Below, piece by piece: positions 1 through 9,706 of a stretch of DNA of 64,000 nucleotides. Below the pieces are notes generated by a model, which was not told the origin of the DNA, made no database searches, and saw nothing but the letters and a program-made list of their open reading frames with translations. Numbering within the stretch: the first letter of the stretch is position 1; every line of letters starts with the position of its first letter. The stretch lies in contig JAIXUP010000073.1 in the NCBI GenBank assembly GCA_027483505.1, forward strand, positions 1 to 64,000. The letters run 5' to 3'. Source of the DNA: Hyphomicrobiales bacterium (GTDB lineage Bacteria; Pseudomonadota; Alphaproteobacteria; Rhizobiales; Beijerinckiaceae). Position numbers and translations under genes: made by a program.

Positions 1-22
1 GCTATGGCGCGACGGCGCCGCT

Positions 23-1618
23 TCAGCGCGCCGAGATGGTGGTCAGGTCCTGAAACCAATGCTGGGCCTGCACGAAATCCTTCACCTTCGGGGAAAGCAC
101 ATGCGGATTGGTGTCGTGCACGACCCAGACCAGCACGGCCTCGTCCACGAGGATGGTATGTGCTTCCGCGATCAGCCGGTCCTGTTCTGCAACGTCGAAG
201 CTGCGCTTGGCCTGGTCGAGCAGGGCGTCCACTTTCGGGTTGCTGTAGCCCCCCCAGTTCACGCCGACCGGCGCAACCTGGTTGGAGTGGAAGAAGCGGA
301 TGATGGCCAGGAGCGGGTCGGAGGTCAGATAGGCGACGTTGTTGGAGGTGACGCCCGCATTCGACTCGTCCTTCGCCCCCCGACGCCATGACGTGTAGAG
401 AACTTCCAGTTCGACGACCTTGAAGCTGATCTCGATGCCGATGTCCTTGAGGCTTTGCTGGATCGCCTCATTCATGGGCAGCGACTGCATCTGCCCTGTG
501 CCGCCCTGTGCGATCAGGAAGGTGGTCTTGAGCGGCCTGGCGGGCGAGTATCCCGCCTCCAGCACAAGCTTTCTTGCCGCTTCGAGATCATACTTGATGT
601 CGAAGCTTGGCTTGCCGAACCACGGGCTTGACGGGTCGACCTGCCCCTTGGCCGGCTTGGCGAGGCCGCCGAGAAGGTGGACGAGCCCCTCCCGGTCAAT
701 GGCCAGATTGAGCGCCTTGCGCAGGCGCACATCCGTCCACGGCGAGCCCGGCTGCACGCTGAGGTGATAGTTCCAGACATGCGGGGTGACATTGTCGACC
801 ACGCGGAACCCGGCGCGCTTCAGGGCCGGGATGCTGTCAGGCGCCGGAGTCTCGATGAGGTCCACCTGGCCGGACAACAGCGCATTGGTGCGCGACGAGA
901 CTTCCGGAATCGGAATGAGGATCATCTTGTCCACCTTCGCCATCCTGGTTTTGTCCCAGTAGTCGGCATTGCGGACCAGTTCGGCTCTCTCGCGCGGCAC
1001 CAGTGATTCCAGCTTGAATGGCCCCGTTCCCGATGGCTTTGCCGCAACCTTGTCCCAGTCACGTCCCATGGCCTCATACTGGGCCGGGCTGCCGATCAGA
1101 AACCACAGGATCTGGTACGGAAAGAAGGAATCGACCTCCTTTGTGGTCACCTCGACCGTCATGTCGTCGATCTTGCGGTAGCTGGCCACGGAGGGCAGGC
1201 GCGGACGAACCTGCGCTGCCTGACGCCGGTCAAAGTGCGGTGCCTTTTCATCCAGCACCTTGTCGAAGTTCCAGATCACGGCATCCGCATTGAATGAGCT
1301 GCCGTCATGGAACTTCACGCCGGGCCGCAACGCGAACCGCCACTTCTTCTGATCGGCCGGATCGACCGTCCAGCTTGTGGCAAGCCCCGGGATCAGTTTG
1401 CCCGGACGCTCGGCCACGTTCATCTCCCAGGCGACGAGGGAGTCGTAGAGCGTGTGGCCGGTGAATTGGTAGGCGCCCGCGCCCCTGTCCGGCTGGCCGG
1501 TGGTCAGCGGAATGTCGGCAGTGGAAATCCCGTAACGAAGGACTGACTGGGCGGAGGCGGCGGAAATCTGGGCTGCGATCAGCGCCAGTGGCGCCAGATA
1601 GCGGAAGAGTCGCTTCAT
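23..1618 (-). CDS. ABC transporter substrate-binding protein, peptide/nickel type (family 5)
   Basis: ORF with signal peptide MKRLFRYLAPLALIAAQISAASAQ; SBP_bac_5-like motifs (RFALRPGVKFHDGSSFNADAVIWNF, RKALNLAIDREGL). Start set at 1618 rather than 1681. Confidence 0.9.
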   Translation of the reverse strand: MKRLFRYLAPLALIAAQISAASAQSVLRYGISTADIPLTTGQPDRGAGAYQFTGHTLYDSLVAWEMNVAERPGKLIPGLATSWTVDPADQKKWRFALRPGVKFHDGSSFNADAVIWNFDKVLDEKAPHFDRRQAAQVRPRLPSVASYRKIDDMTVEVTTKEVDSFFPYQILWFLIGSPAQYEAMGRDWDKVAAKPSGTGPFKLESLVPRERAELVRNADYWDKTRMAKVDKMILIPIPEVSSRTNALLSGQVDLIETPAPDSIPALKRAGFRVVDNVTPHVWNYHLSVQPGSPWTDVRLRKALNLAIDREGLVHLLGGLAKPAKGQVDPSSPWFGKPSFDIKYDLEAARKLVLEAGYSPARPLKTTFLIAQGGTGQMQSLPMNEAIQQSLKDIGIEISFKVVELEVLYTSWRRGAKDESNAGVTSNNVAYLTSDPLLAIIRFFHSNQVAPVGVNWGGYSNPKVDALLDQAKRSFDVAEQDRLIAEAHTILVDEAVLVWVVHDTNPHVLSPKVKDFVQAQHWFQDLTTISAR

Positions 1619-1738
1619 GGTGGGGGAGCTTTCTGAAACAGGGCCGATGCCCGTTCCACGCAAGCCGGATGCCACCTTCATGAGCCTGATTGTCGCACCC
1701 CGTGCCGGCCATGGCCCAGGGTGGACACCACCCGCCAG

Positions 1739-2476
1739 TCACTCAGCCGCCGCCCGCACCTTCTTCCACCTGAACCGCGCGAAGTAGTCCCGCTTGTGCG
1801 CGTGCCAGATGATGATCGAGAGCCCGATGATGCAGGGGATCGACCAGGCCACCGGATTGAGCGCATGGTGCGGCGCATAGCGCACGGCCCCGAAGGCGAG
1901 GAAGGCGGTGTAGCAGGAAATGCCGGCGCCGACGCCGGCCTTGAAGTGCTCGATCAGGTAATCCATTCGCGGCGGCGCAGGCTTGCAGATGTACCACAGG
2001 TTCGTGCCGGCCGCCGCGAAGCCGATGAAGGGCATGGCGATCATCAGGGGCTGGCCGATCATGATGCCGAGCACGAGGCAATTCAGTGCGCTTGCCACCG
2101 TGACGGCCTGCATGCCGACATGAAACCAGTCGCGGTTGGCGGGGTGGTTGAGCTTGTTCTTTACGACCGTGAGCGAATGCCAGGCGAGGCTTGCGGTGAG
2201 GATGCCGAGATACAGCATCATCCAGCCGAAGATGCCGCGGATCAGGGCAACGTCGGTGAGTTTGGGATGGGTCGGCAGCGGGTCGATCAGGGTGCAGGCG
2301 GCCATGGCCGCGGCCAGAACGCCGTTGGTCAGCATCGCCCAGGCGAACCAGCGGCCCCAGCGCTTGTGGTTGACCCCGCCCTTGCGCCCGATCACGGGGA
2401 CCCAGAAAGCCACCAGCCCGAATGCGCCCACGACAATGTGGACCATCACGAGGTGCTCAAACAGCCAGTGGATCAT
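1739..2476 (-). CDS. multi-pass membrane protein of unknown function
   Basis: ORF with several hydrophobic segments; start set at MIHWLFEHL (2476). Confidence 0.75.
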   Translation of the reverse strand: MIHWLFEHLVMVHIVVGAFGLVAFWVPVIGRKGGVNHKRWGRWFAWAMLTNGVLAAAMAACTLIDPLPTHPKLTDVALIRGIFGWMMLYLGILTASLAWHSLTVVKNKLNHPANRDWFHVGMQAVTVASALNCLVLGIMIGQPLMIAMPFIGFAAAGTNLWYICKPAPPRMDYLIEHFKAGVGAGISCYTAFLAFGAVRYAPHHALNPVAWSIPCIIGLSIIIWHAHKRDYFARFRWKKVRAAAE

Positions 2477-2548
2477 GGATGCTCCCCGAACACCCGTTGC
2501 GGATGGGTGCATCCTAGCCGCAGGCACCCCATATGTCATGGGGAATTG

Positions 2549-2565
2549 ACAGACAACCTGTCTGT
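2549..2565. promoter_or_regulatory. putative regulator operator (7-bp inverted repeat, 3-nt spacer)
   Basis: acagaca-acc-tgtctgt, perfect inverted repeat in the divergent intergenic region, overlapping a TTGACA-like box. Confidence 0.5.
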
Positions 2566-2580
2566 GCAGGGAGCAGCACC

Positions 2581-2862
2581 ATGGTTCAGGCCATCTGGAA
2601 AGGGACCGTGATTGCGGAGTCCGCCAAAACGGTCGTGATCGAGAACAATCATTACTTCCCGCCCGAAGACGTCAAGCAGGCGTTCTTCAAGCCGAGCGGC
2701 ACGACCACGACCTGCCCCTGGAAGGGCATCGCGCATTACCAATCGATCGTTGTGGACGGCGTGGAAAACACCGACGCGGCCTGGTACTATCCCGATCCGA
2801 AGAACGCGGCCGACGCCATCAGGGGCCGCATCGCGTTCTGGAAGGGCGTGACCGTGGCCTAG
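2581..2862 (+). CDS. DUF427 domain-containing protein
   Basis: MVQAIWKGTVIAESAKTVVIENNHYFPPEDV...TTCPWKGIAHYQSI..VVDG, typical DUF427. Confidence 0.88.
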   Translation: MVQAIWKGTVIAESAKTVVIENNHYFPPEDVKQAFFKPSGTTTTCPWKGIAHYQSIVVDGVENTDAAWYYPDPKNAADAIRGRIAFWKGVTVA

Positions 2863-2877
2863 CTGCGGAGCCGGCGC

Positions 2878-3225
2878 TCACTCGTTCAGGGTGTAGCGCC
2901 CGAGCCTGCACACATTGATCGCTTTGCGCGTGACGATGTCGCCATCGGCGAAGGTGAAGCGGAAGTCATAGATGCAGTCGGGCCGGTTATCGCTCATGTT
3001 GACGCTGATCTCGCCACCTGCGTTGAGCACGCGCTTGCCCAGGATGTCTTCTTCCCACTTGTTCACGCGCGCTGGCGACGCCTGGAACGAATTGAGCTTG
3101 ACGCTCGTGTTGTTGAACAGCGTGAAGCTGCAGACTTCGGCGCCGCGATTGCAGGCCTGCGCTGCGCTGGGCAGCAGTGCCACAAGCGCCAAGGCGCCGA
3201 GCGTGGCCGTAACAGTTTTAATCAT
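2878..3225 (-). CDS. small secreted protein, unknown function
   Basis: Signal peptide MIKTVTATLGALALVALLPSAAQA followed by a ~90-aa Cys-containing domain. Confidence 0.65.
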   Translation of the reverse strand: MIKTVTATLGALALVALLPSAAQACNRGAEVCSFTLFNNTSVKLNSFQASPARVNKWEEDILGKRVLNAGGEISVNMSDNRPDCIYDFRFTFADGDIVTRKAINVCRLGRYTLNE

Positions 3226-3454
3226 GATCAAATCCCCCGAAAAGCACGTCAAGGATATCCTTTCGGCAAGGGGGGCTGTCAACAATCTGCGCCGATCCGC
3301 GCGCGGTTTTTTTCACGATTGCTTAACCTGCGGGGAAGGACGCAAGCTTGCCCTGCAACGGCCCCTTGCGCGGATGCCTGCTTAAAGATCGTGCATGAAG
3401 GTGCTATGTGACCTGCACGAGGTCCATTCCTCCCGCCAAACACAGAGGTTCGCC

Positions 3455-4903
3455 ATGTTGCTCAAAGATCCAAGCCTGCTGAAGTCACAGTCCTACATCA
3501 ACGGCCAGTGGGTCGGGCAGGGCGTCGACGCGGTCGAGAATCCGGCCACTGGCGAGCTTCTGTCGCGGGTCCCCAATCACGGCGCGAAGGAAGCACAGGA
3601 CGCCGTTGATGCGGCGGAAGCGGCGTTCAGGCTTTGGTCGAAGAAACTGGCCAAGGAGCGCTGTGCGATTCTGAAAAAGTGGTTCGAACTGATCATGGCC
3701 AATGTCGATGACATCGCGCTGATCATGACCTCCGAACAGGGCAAGCCGCTCGCCGAGGCGAAGGGCGAGGTCGCCTATGCTGCCTCGTTCGTCGAGTATT
3801 ATGCCGAGGAAGCCAAGCGCATCTATGGCGAGACGATTCCGTCGCCCTTCCCGAACGCGCGCGTGATGGTGACGCGCCAGCCGGTTGGCGTCATCGCCGC
3901 GATCACCCCGTGGAACTTCCCGGCCGCCATGATCACCCGCAAGGTCTCGCCCGCGCTTGCCGCCGGCTGCACCGCCGTGATCAAGCCCGCGCCCGAGACG
4001 CCGCTGACGGCGCTGGCCCTGGCGGAACTGGCCCATCGCGCCGGCATCCCGGCGGGCGTGCTCAACATCATGACCGGCGACGCCCCGGCGATCGGCAAGG
4101 TCTGGTGCGAGGCGCCCGCCGTGCGCGCCATTGGCTTCACCGGCTCCACCGAGGTCGGCAAGCTCCTGATGCGGCAGGCGGCAGGTACCGTGAAGAAGGT
4201 CGGCCTTGAGCTGGGCGGCAATGCGCCCTTCATCGTGTTCGACGACGCCGATCTCGACGCGGCCGTCGAGGGCGCGGTCGTTTCGAAGTACCGCAACATG
4301 GGCCAGACGTGCGTCTGCGCCAACCGCATCTATGTGCAGGACGGCATCTATGACGCTTTCGTCGAGAAGTTCGCGAAGAAGGTCATCGATCTGAAGGTCG
4401 GCAACGGCGCGGAGGTCGGCGTGATGCAGGGCCCGCTGATCACGATGGAAGCCGTGGAAAAGGTCGAAAGCCACATCAAGGATGCGGTTGCGAAGGGCGC
4501 GAAGGTGGTCGTCGGGGGCAAGCGCCACGCGCTCGGACGCACCTTCTTCGAGCCGACGGTTCTGAGCGGCGTCACGACGAAGATGGTCGTCGCCCGTGAC
4601 GAAACCTTCGGCCCGATGGCTCCGATCTTCCGGTTCACCGACGAAGCCGACGTCATCGCCCAGGCCAACGCCACCCAGTACGGGCTGGCCTCCTACTTCT
4701 ACGCCCGCGACCTCGGCCGCGTCTTCCGCGTCTCCGAGGCGCTCGAATACGGCATGGTCGCGGTCAACACCGCGCTGCTCGGCTCAGCCGAAGTGCCCTT
4801 CGGCGGCGTCAAGGAAAGCGGCCTCGGCCGCGAAGGCTCCCGCCACGGCATGGATGAGTTCACCGAGATCAAATACGTGCTGCTGGGCGGCCTCGGGATG
4901 TGA
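3455..4903 (+). CDS. gabD: NAD(P)-dependent succinate-semialdehyde dehydrogenase
   Basis: ALDH motifs: TPWNFPAAMITRKVSPALAAGCT, FTGSTEVGKLLM, LELGGNAPFIVFDDAD, GQTCVCANR. Start at MLLKDPSLL; the ORF is open upstream to 3395. Confidence 0.93.
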   Translation: MLLKDPSLLKSQSYINGQWVGQGVDAVENPATGELLSRVPNHGAKEAQDAVDAAEAAFRLWSKKLAKERCAILKKWFELIMANVDDIALIMTSEQGKPLAEAKGEVAYAASFVEYYAEEAKRIYGETIPSPFPNARVMVTRQPVGVIAAITPWNFPAAMITRKVSPALAAGCTAVIKPAPETPLTALALAELAHRAGIPAGVLNIMTGDAPAIGKVWCEAPAVRAIGFTGSTEVGKLLMRQAAGTVKKVGLELGGNAPFIVFDDADLDAAVEGAVVSKYRNMGQTCVCANRIYVQDGIYDAFVEKFAKKVIDLKVGNGAEVGVMQGPLITMEAVEKVESHIKDAVAKGAKVVVGGKRHALGRTFFEPTVLSGVTTKMVVARDETFGPMAPIFRFTDEADVIAQANATQYGLASYFYARDLGRVFRVSEALEYGMVAVNTALLGSAEVPFGGVKESGLGREGSRHGMDEFTEIKYVLLGGLGM

Positions 4904-4937
4904 GAGACGCAGTCGTTCAGACGCGAAACCTGCCGCA

Positions 4938-4964
4938 TGACGGTCGGGCCTGGCCCGGCCGTCA
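4938..4964 (+). terminator. hairpin downstream of gabD
   Basis: tgacggtcgggcc-t-ggcccggccgtca: ~12-bp GC-rich stem with one G-T pair, just after the stop at 4903; no clear U-tract. Confidence 0.5.
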
Positions 4965-5069
4965 CATTGTCCCGCTTCTTGTCCTGATCCGCTGCTCTTC
5001 GGCTCGGGCCTGCCAGAAACGATTCGTTCACCTTGATCACGCATCTGTGTCGTGATTTCGCCACCGATT

Positions 5070-5085
5070 CTGAATATCTATTCAG
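5070..5085. promoter_or_regulatory. perfect inverted repeat upstream of the OpgC-like gene
   Basis: ctgaata-tc-tattcag, 22 bp before the ATG at 5107. Confidence 0.45.
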
Positions 5086-5106
5086 GAAGAGCGAGGGAGC
5101 GGCGCG

Positions 5107-6330
5107 ATGCGGGCTTCTGCCCTGTCAAGGGATGTCAGGCTGGATGTGCTCAGGGGGCTCGCGCTCCTGATCATTTTCGTCGACCATATTCCCGGGATGG
5201 TGTTTGCAGGGCTTACGCCACAGGCGTTCGGCTATGCCGACGCCGCCGAGGCCTTCGTGCTGATCGCCGGCCTCTCGGCCTATCAGGCCTACAACGGGAA
5301 GCTGGCGTCCGCAGGCGCGCTGCGCGGATCGCTGCCGATTTTCACCCGCGTCTGGCAGCTTTATGTGACGCATCTGGCGCTGGTGGTGCTGGTGGCGGGC
5401 ATCGCCGCTTATGCCGCGCGGCGCTTTGGCGATCCGAACTATCTCGAAGCGCTCGGCCTTGATGTGTTTCTGGCTGATCCTGCTCAGGCGATTGTTGGCG
5501 TTGTGACGCTGACATTCCTGCCGAACTATCTCGATATCCTGCCGCTCTACATGATCGTGCTGAGCCTGCTACCCCTCGTCCTGCTGGGTCTCAGGGTGCA
5601 TTGGGCCTTGCCGCTCGCGCTGTCCTTCGCGCTCTACATGGTGGCGCAGATATGGGGGCTCAACCTGCCCAACATCCAGGCCAGCCGGGTCTGGTTCTTC
5701 AATCCGCTGGCCTGGCAGTTCATCTTCGTCGGCGGCGTGGTGATGGCGCATCTGGCCGCCAGCGGGCGGCTCGAGCCGTTGTTCCGACTGCGCAGGCTTG
5801 TGGTGTTCATCACCACCCTTGCGTCGGCCTATGTGCTCTTTTCGCTGCTCTCGGTGGCGCCCTGGCGTCAGATCCCGGCCCTGGCCAACCTGAGCCTGAT
5901 CGATCCGGCCGACCTGCCGGTCGCCGACAAGACCAACCTGACGGTGCTCAGGCTGATGGACGGCCTCGCCAAGGCCTGGCTGTTGGCGGTGCTGATCCCG
6001 CGTGCCGCGGGCTGGCTCGACGCCCTGCCTGCCCGCATGCTCGCCGTGATGGGCCGCCAGTCGCTGCCCGTCTTCGTGCTGGGTCTGGTGCTGTCGACGG
6101 TGTGCGGCGTGATTCTGCGCGAAACCGGCTTTGTCCTGGCGGTCCAGATCGCCGTTCTCGTCGGCGGCAGCGCGATCCTGATCGGCTTCGCCGCCTTGCT
6201 CGATTGGCAGGCGAGGATGGGCAAGCGCGATGCTGCGGTCGCCATGACCAAATCCGATACGGAGGCAAGGCCTGCTCCCGGGCCTGCCGCTCCGCTGGCC
6301 AAGGCTCTGGCCGAGCCCTCGACAAAGTGA
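5107..6330 (+). CDS. OpgC-domain acyltransferase-like membrane protein
   Basis: DVRLDVLRGLALLIIFVDHIPG and multi-TM pattern of the OpgC family. Confidence 0.85.
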   Translation: MRASALSRDVRLDVLRGLALLIIFVDHIPGMVFAGLTPQAFGYADAAEAFVLIAGLSAYQAYNGKLASAGALRGSLPIFTRVWQLYVTHLALVVLVAGIAAYAARRFGDPNYLEALGLDVFLADPAQAIVGVVTLTFLPNYLDILPLYMIVLSLLPLVLLGLRVHWALPLALSFALYMVAQIWGLNLPNIQASRVWFFNPLAWQFIFVGGVVMAHLAASGRLEPLFRLRRLVVFITTLASAYVLFSLLSVAPWRQIPALANLSLIDPADLPVADKTNLTVLRLMDGLAKAWLLAVLIPRAAGWLDALPARMLAVMGRQSLPVFVLGLVLSTVCGVILRETGFVLAVQIAVLVGGSAILIGFAALLDWQARMGKRDAAVAMTKSDTEARPAPGPAAPLAKALAEPSTK

Positions 6331-6341
6331 GATTGTCAGGC

Positions 6342-7388
6342 ATGATGGGCGCGATGGCATCGATTGTTCAGAGTTTCACCGCAGGCCGGAACCTGCGCCG
6401 CGCGGCTCCGGTCGCTGCGCTGTTGGGCGGACTTGCCGCCGCGCTGGCCCAGCCTGTATCCGCATCGGACAGGCCGAAGGCCCCGACCATCGTCGTCGCG
6501 CTTGACGGCTCCGTCGTGCCCAGCGGCATCGTTGGCTTGGAAAGCGCTGAAAGCACGATCTGGTTTGCCTCAGCCTCGCGCAGCGCTGTCGGCGAGGTTG
6601 ATGTCGCCTCCCGTTCCGTGAGCTACCTGGCGCTCGGCCATGGCGCCAAACCCCGCAATCTGACACGCTGCGGCAATGGCAATCTCTATGTTCTGGACCC
6701 GGCCCTCAATGTCATCCATGAGGTGACCCCGGCCACCGAGCAGGTCAAGCGCCATCCGATGCCGTCAGGCACCACGGCCGACCTGACGGGGGCGGTCTGC
6801 ACGGCGACCAACATCCTGCTGTTCACCGGCTATAATGGCTGGCTTGGCAGGCTCGACACCACGACCGGGCAGATCAGCCTTGTCGAAGCGACCGGCGGGC
6901 GCGGCCCGGCGCAGATCACCCTTTCGCCCTCCGGTTCGGTCTGGTTTGCCGGTTATGCCTCGAACCAGATCGTGCGGGTTGATCCGCAGACGCTGAAGCA
7001 GGACGCGTTCGTGATGCCATCCGGCGTCGAGGGTCCAAAGGGAATTGCCGTCGACGGCTCCGGCCGTGTCTGGGTCAGCGCCTTCCGCTCGGCCCGGATT
7101 GCCCGCTTCGATCCACGCCGCCGCAGCTGGGATGCCTGGCCGATGGGCGAGGGCAGCCGGCCGCACTCCATCGCGCTGGATTCCAGCGGCGACGTGCTGG
7201 TCACCGACGTCGGCAGGGACCGCTTGATGCGCTTCGACCCCAAGACGGGAACCGCTTCGCTTGTTGCCCCACTGTCCGAACGCGGCCAGGCGCGCTCCAT
7301 GACGCGCGTGGGCGAGCAGGTCTGGATCGCGGAAACGGCGGCGGATCGTCTGGTCGCTGTCGACCTGTCGCCAAGCCCGAGCAACTGA
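6342..7388 (+). CDS. Vgb-like beta-propeller protein (virginiamycin B lyase-like), exported
   Basis: Repeating GxVW(F/V)xxxxxxxIxRxDP blades; signal-like N-terminus. Start at 6342; the upstream part of the ORF overlaps opgC out of frame. Confidence 0.8.
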   Translation: MMGAMASIVQSFTAGRNLRRAAPVAALLGGLAAALAQPVSASDRPKAPTIVVALDGSVVPSGIVGLESAESTIWFASASRSAVGEVDVASRSVSYLALGHGAKPRNLTRCGNGNLYVLDPALNVIHEVTPATEQVKRHPMPSGTTADLTGAVCTATNILLFTGYNGWLGRLDTTTGQISLVEATGGRGPAQITLSPSGSVWFAGYASNQIVRVDPQTLKQDAFVMPSGVEGPKGIAVDGSGRVWVSAFRSARIARFDPRRRSWDAWPMGEGSRPHSIALDSSGDVLVTDVGRDRLMRFDPKTGTASLVAPLSERGQARSMTRVGEQVWIAETAADRLVAVDLSPSPSN

Positions 7389-7434
7389 CAGAACGGACTG
7401 TTTTGGTGTTTGTTGTTTGCCGCTGATTTGACCG

Positions 7435-8256
7435 TCAGCGCGACGTCACATCGCGCGAGACGGCGACATCGTGCCCGGCCCGAAGCGGCAGCCTGGCGGC
7501 GATGACCTCCGCGAGCACCATACCGGTGCAGGCATGCATTGGCACCGTCATGTGCAGTTCGTCCGCCTTGATCAGCTCGGCCATTGACGCGTCGCCCTTG
7601 TCCACGATGCCGCGCATCAGGTCGAAACGGCTCCAGAGCATGGCGTCACGCCGCGTCACCGCGTCAGCCAGCAGGGCGCGCATCGGCTGCAGCGCGGTTG
7701 ATTGCAGCACCTTCGGGGCCAGCTGCATGTCCATCAGGATGACGGGCGCGCCGATCAGGTCGAGTTTGCGCAGTCCGGCATCCACATTGCGCGCGCTGAT
7801 TGCGATGTCCTGCTGGCGCACCACGTCATTCACGCCGAGTTGCCAGATGACGAGGTCGGGGTGCTGCTGCTCGACATCACTGCCGAAGCGGGCGATCGTC
7901 TCGGGCATGGCCTCGCCGCCACGGCCCTTGTTCATCACGACAAATGTGCCGGCGCCGAACAGCGCGTTGAGCCGCCGTTCCATTTGAACCGGATAAGCCT
8001 GCTGCCGGTCGGCAAGATCGCTGCCTTCGGTCGAGGATGAGCCGATGGCGACAAGCCGAATCGGCTGCCGCTGCTGCAGTTTTTCCGCAATCTTGCGGTA
8101 CTGGATGTCGTTCGTCTGGCCGCGTTCGGCAGCGGCGGAGGGGCACCAGGCGGGCCGCGCAGATTCGGGGGCGTCAGACGCAAAGACGCTCGCGCAAACG
8201 CCAAACAGCGCCACGCTCAGCCCCGCCAGAAATCCCCGGTCCCTGAGTTTACCCAT
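7435..8256 (-). CDS. SGNH/GDSL hydrolase family protein
   Basis: RLVAIGSSSTEGSD block I, GRGGEAM, LVIWQLGVNDV; signal peptide. Confidence 0.85.
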   Translation of the reverse strand: MGKLRDRGFLAGLSVALFGVCASVFASDAPESARPAWCPSAAAERGQTNDIQYRKIAEKLQQRQPIRLVAIGSSSTEGSDLADRQQAYPVQMERRLNALFGAGTFVVMNKGRGGEAMPETIARFGSDVEQQHPDLVIWQLGVNDVVRQQDIAISARNVDAGLRKLDLIGAPVILMDMQLAPKVLQSTALQPMRALLADAVTRRDAMLWSRFDLMRGIVDKGDASMAELIKADELHMTVPMHACTGMVLAEVIAARLPLRAGHDVAVSRDVTSR

Positions 8257-8382
8257 TCTTCATCCAGTCGGCCATCGCCGGTCCCGCAAGTCAAGTCCAA
8301 CGATCAGGCTTGTTCGCCCATGATTTGATCATTGGTTTACGTGCCGACTCCGAAACGCTATGCCGCGCAAGATGAACCGGAG

Positions 8383-9093
8383 ATGATCATGGCAGATCTG
8401 GAAGGGCTGAAGCGTCTGGCGGCGGCTCGGGCGCTGGAACTGGTCCGGCCTGGCATGCGCCTTGGCCTTGGCACGGGCTCGACCGCCAAGCACTTTGTCG
8501 AGTTGCTGGGCGAGCGTGTCCGCGCCGGCCTGGCGGTGCAGGCCGTCCCAACCTCGGAGCAGACCCATGCTTTGGCGTTGAAAGAGGGCATCACGCTGAA
8601 AACGCTGGATGAACTGCCCGAACTCGACCTCACTGTCGATGGCGCCGACGAACTGGATCATGACCTCAGGCTGATCAAGGGCGGCGGCGCCGCTCTGCTG
8701 CGCGAGAAGATCGTGGCCGCCGCCTCGACCCGCATGATCGTGATCGCCGATCAGAGCAAGCTCGTCGACCGGCTGGGGCGCTATCCGCTGCCGATCGAGG
8801 TGGCGCCCTTCGGCATTGTCAGCACGACTGCGGCGATCAAGAAGGCCATCGCTTCCGTCGGCTGCCATGGTTCAGTCACGGTTCGGCATGACAAGGCAGG
8901 GCAATGGCTGATCACCGATGGCGGGCACCACATCATTGACGCCTCACTCAGCCGAATCGATCGGGCGGAAGATCTGGCGCTTGCGCTGTCCACCATTCCC
9001 GGCGTGATGGAGCATGGCTTGTTTCTCGGCATGGCCAGCGCCGCAATTCTGGCCACGGATGCAGGCGTGCGCGTGCTGGGTTCCCTTGATTGA
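8383..9093 (+). CDS. rpiA: ribose-5-phosphate isomerase A
   Basis: [43 protein letters not shown]. Confidence 0.95.
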   Translation: MIMADLEGLKRLAAARALELVRPGMRLGLGTGSTAKHFVELLGERVRAGLAVQAVPTSEQTHALALKEGITLKTLDELPELDLTVDGADELDHDLRLIKGGGAALLREKIVAAASTRMIVIADQSKLVDRLGRYPLPIEVAPFGIVSTTAAIKKAIASVGCHGSVTVRHDKAGQWLITDGGHHIIDASLSRIDRAEDLALALSTIPGVMEHGLFLGMASAAILATDAGVRVLGSLD

Positions 9094-9158
9094 CGATGAC
9101 TGATTGACGAACCCGGCCTGCGTCTGACAAGGACACTGCAGAAAAAGGATATCACACC

Positions 9159-9695
9159 ATGAAGCGTTCTCTCCTGGCCGCTCTTGTGGCCGCCTCGGTC
9201 ATCATCGCAGGTCCCGTGCTGGCACAGGCGCCTGCTCCGGCCGCCCCGGCCGCTTCCGGCCCGCCGGCCACCGCCGTCCCCGAGAGTCAGCTCAAGCTGG
9301 CGCGTGAACTGGTCGAGATCACGGGCATCTCGCGCTCGTTCGACGGGGTGATGCCGGACATCGCGCTGCGCATCCGCCAGAACTTCGTCACCACGCGTCC
9401 GGAAATCGTCAAGGACATGGACGACACGCTGGTTGCCCTGCTGCCCGAGATCCGTGGCCGCCGCACCGAAATGATCGAACGGGCCGCGCGTTCCGCCGGC
9501 GTGCTGTTCACCGAAGCCGAACTGAAGGACATCCTCGCCTTCTTCAACAGCGCCTCGGGCAAGAAATATGTCACGGTGCAGCCAAGCTTCCTCAACGAGA
9601 TCTTCGCCGGCATGGAGCCGTGGATGCAACAGACCTCGGAGTTCTTCCTCAGCCGCTTCCGTGAGGAAATGCGCAAGAAGGGCCACACGGTCTGA
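9159..9695 (+). CDS. DUF2059 domain-containing exported protein
   Basis: Signal peptide; A-rich linker; ELKDILAFFNSASGKKYVTVQPSFLNEI, typical DUF2059. Confidence 0.88.
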   Translation: MKRSLLAALVAASVIIAGPVLAQAPAPAAPAASGPPATAVPESQLKLARELVEITGISRSFDGVMPDIALRIRQNFVTTRPEIVKDMDDTLVALLPEIRGRRTEMIERAARSAGVLFTEAELKDILAFFNSASGKKYVTVQPSFLNEIFAGMEPWMQQTSEFFLSRFREEMRKKGHTV

Positions 9696-9706
9696 GCCCG
9701 CGCGCC

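Noticed and set aside
5601-6341. N-terminal extension of the Vgb-like ORF
   Set aside because: Overlaps opgC out of frame and is Arg/Ala-rich; the credible start is at 6342 before a signal-like segment.
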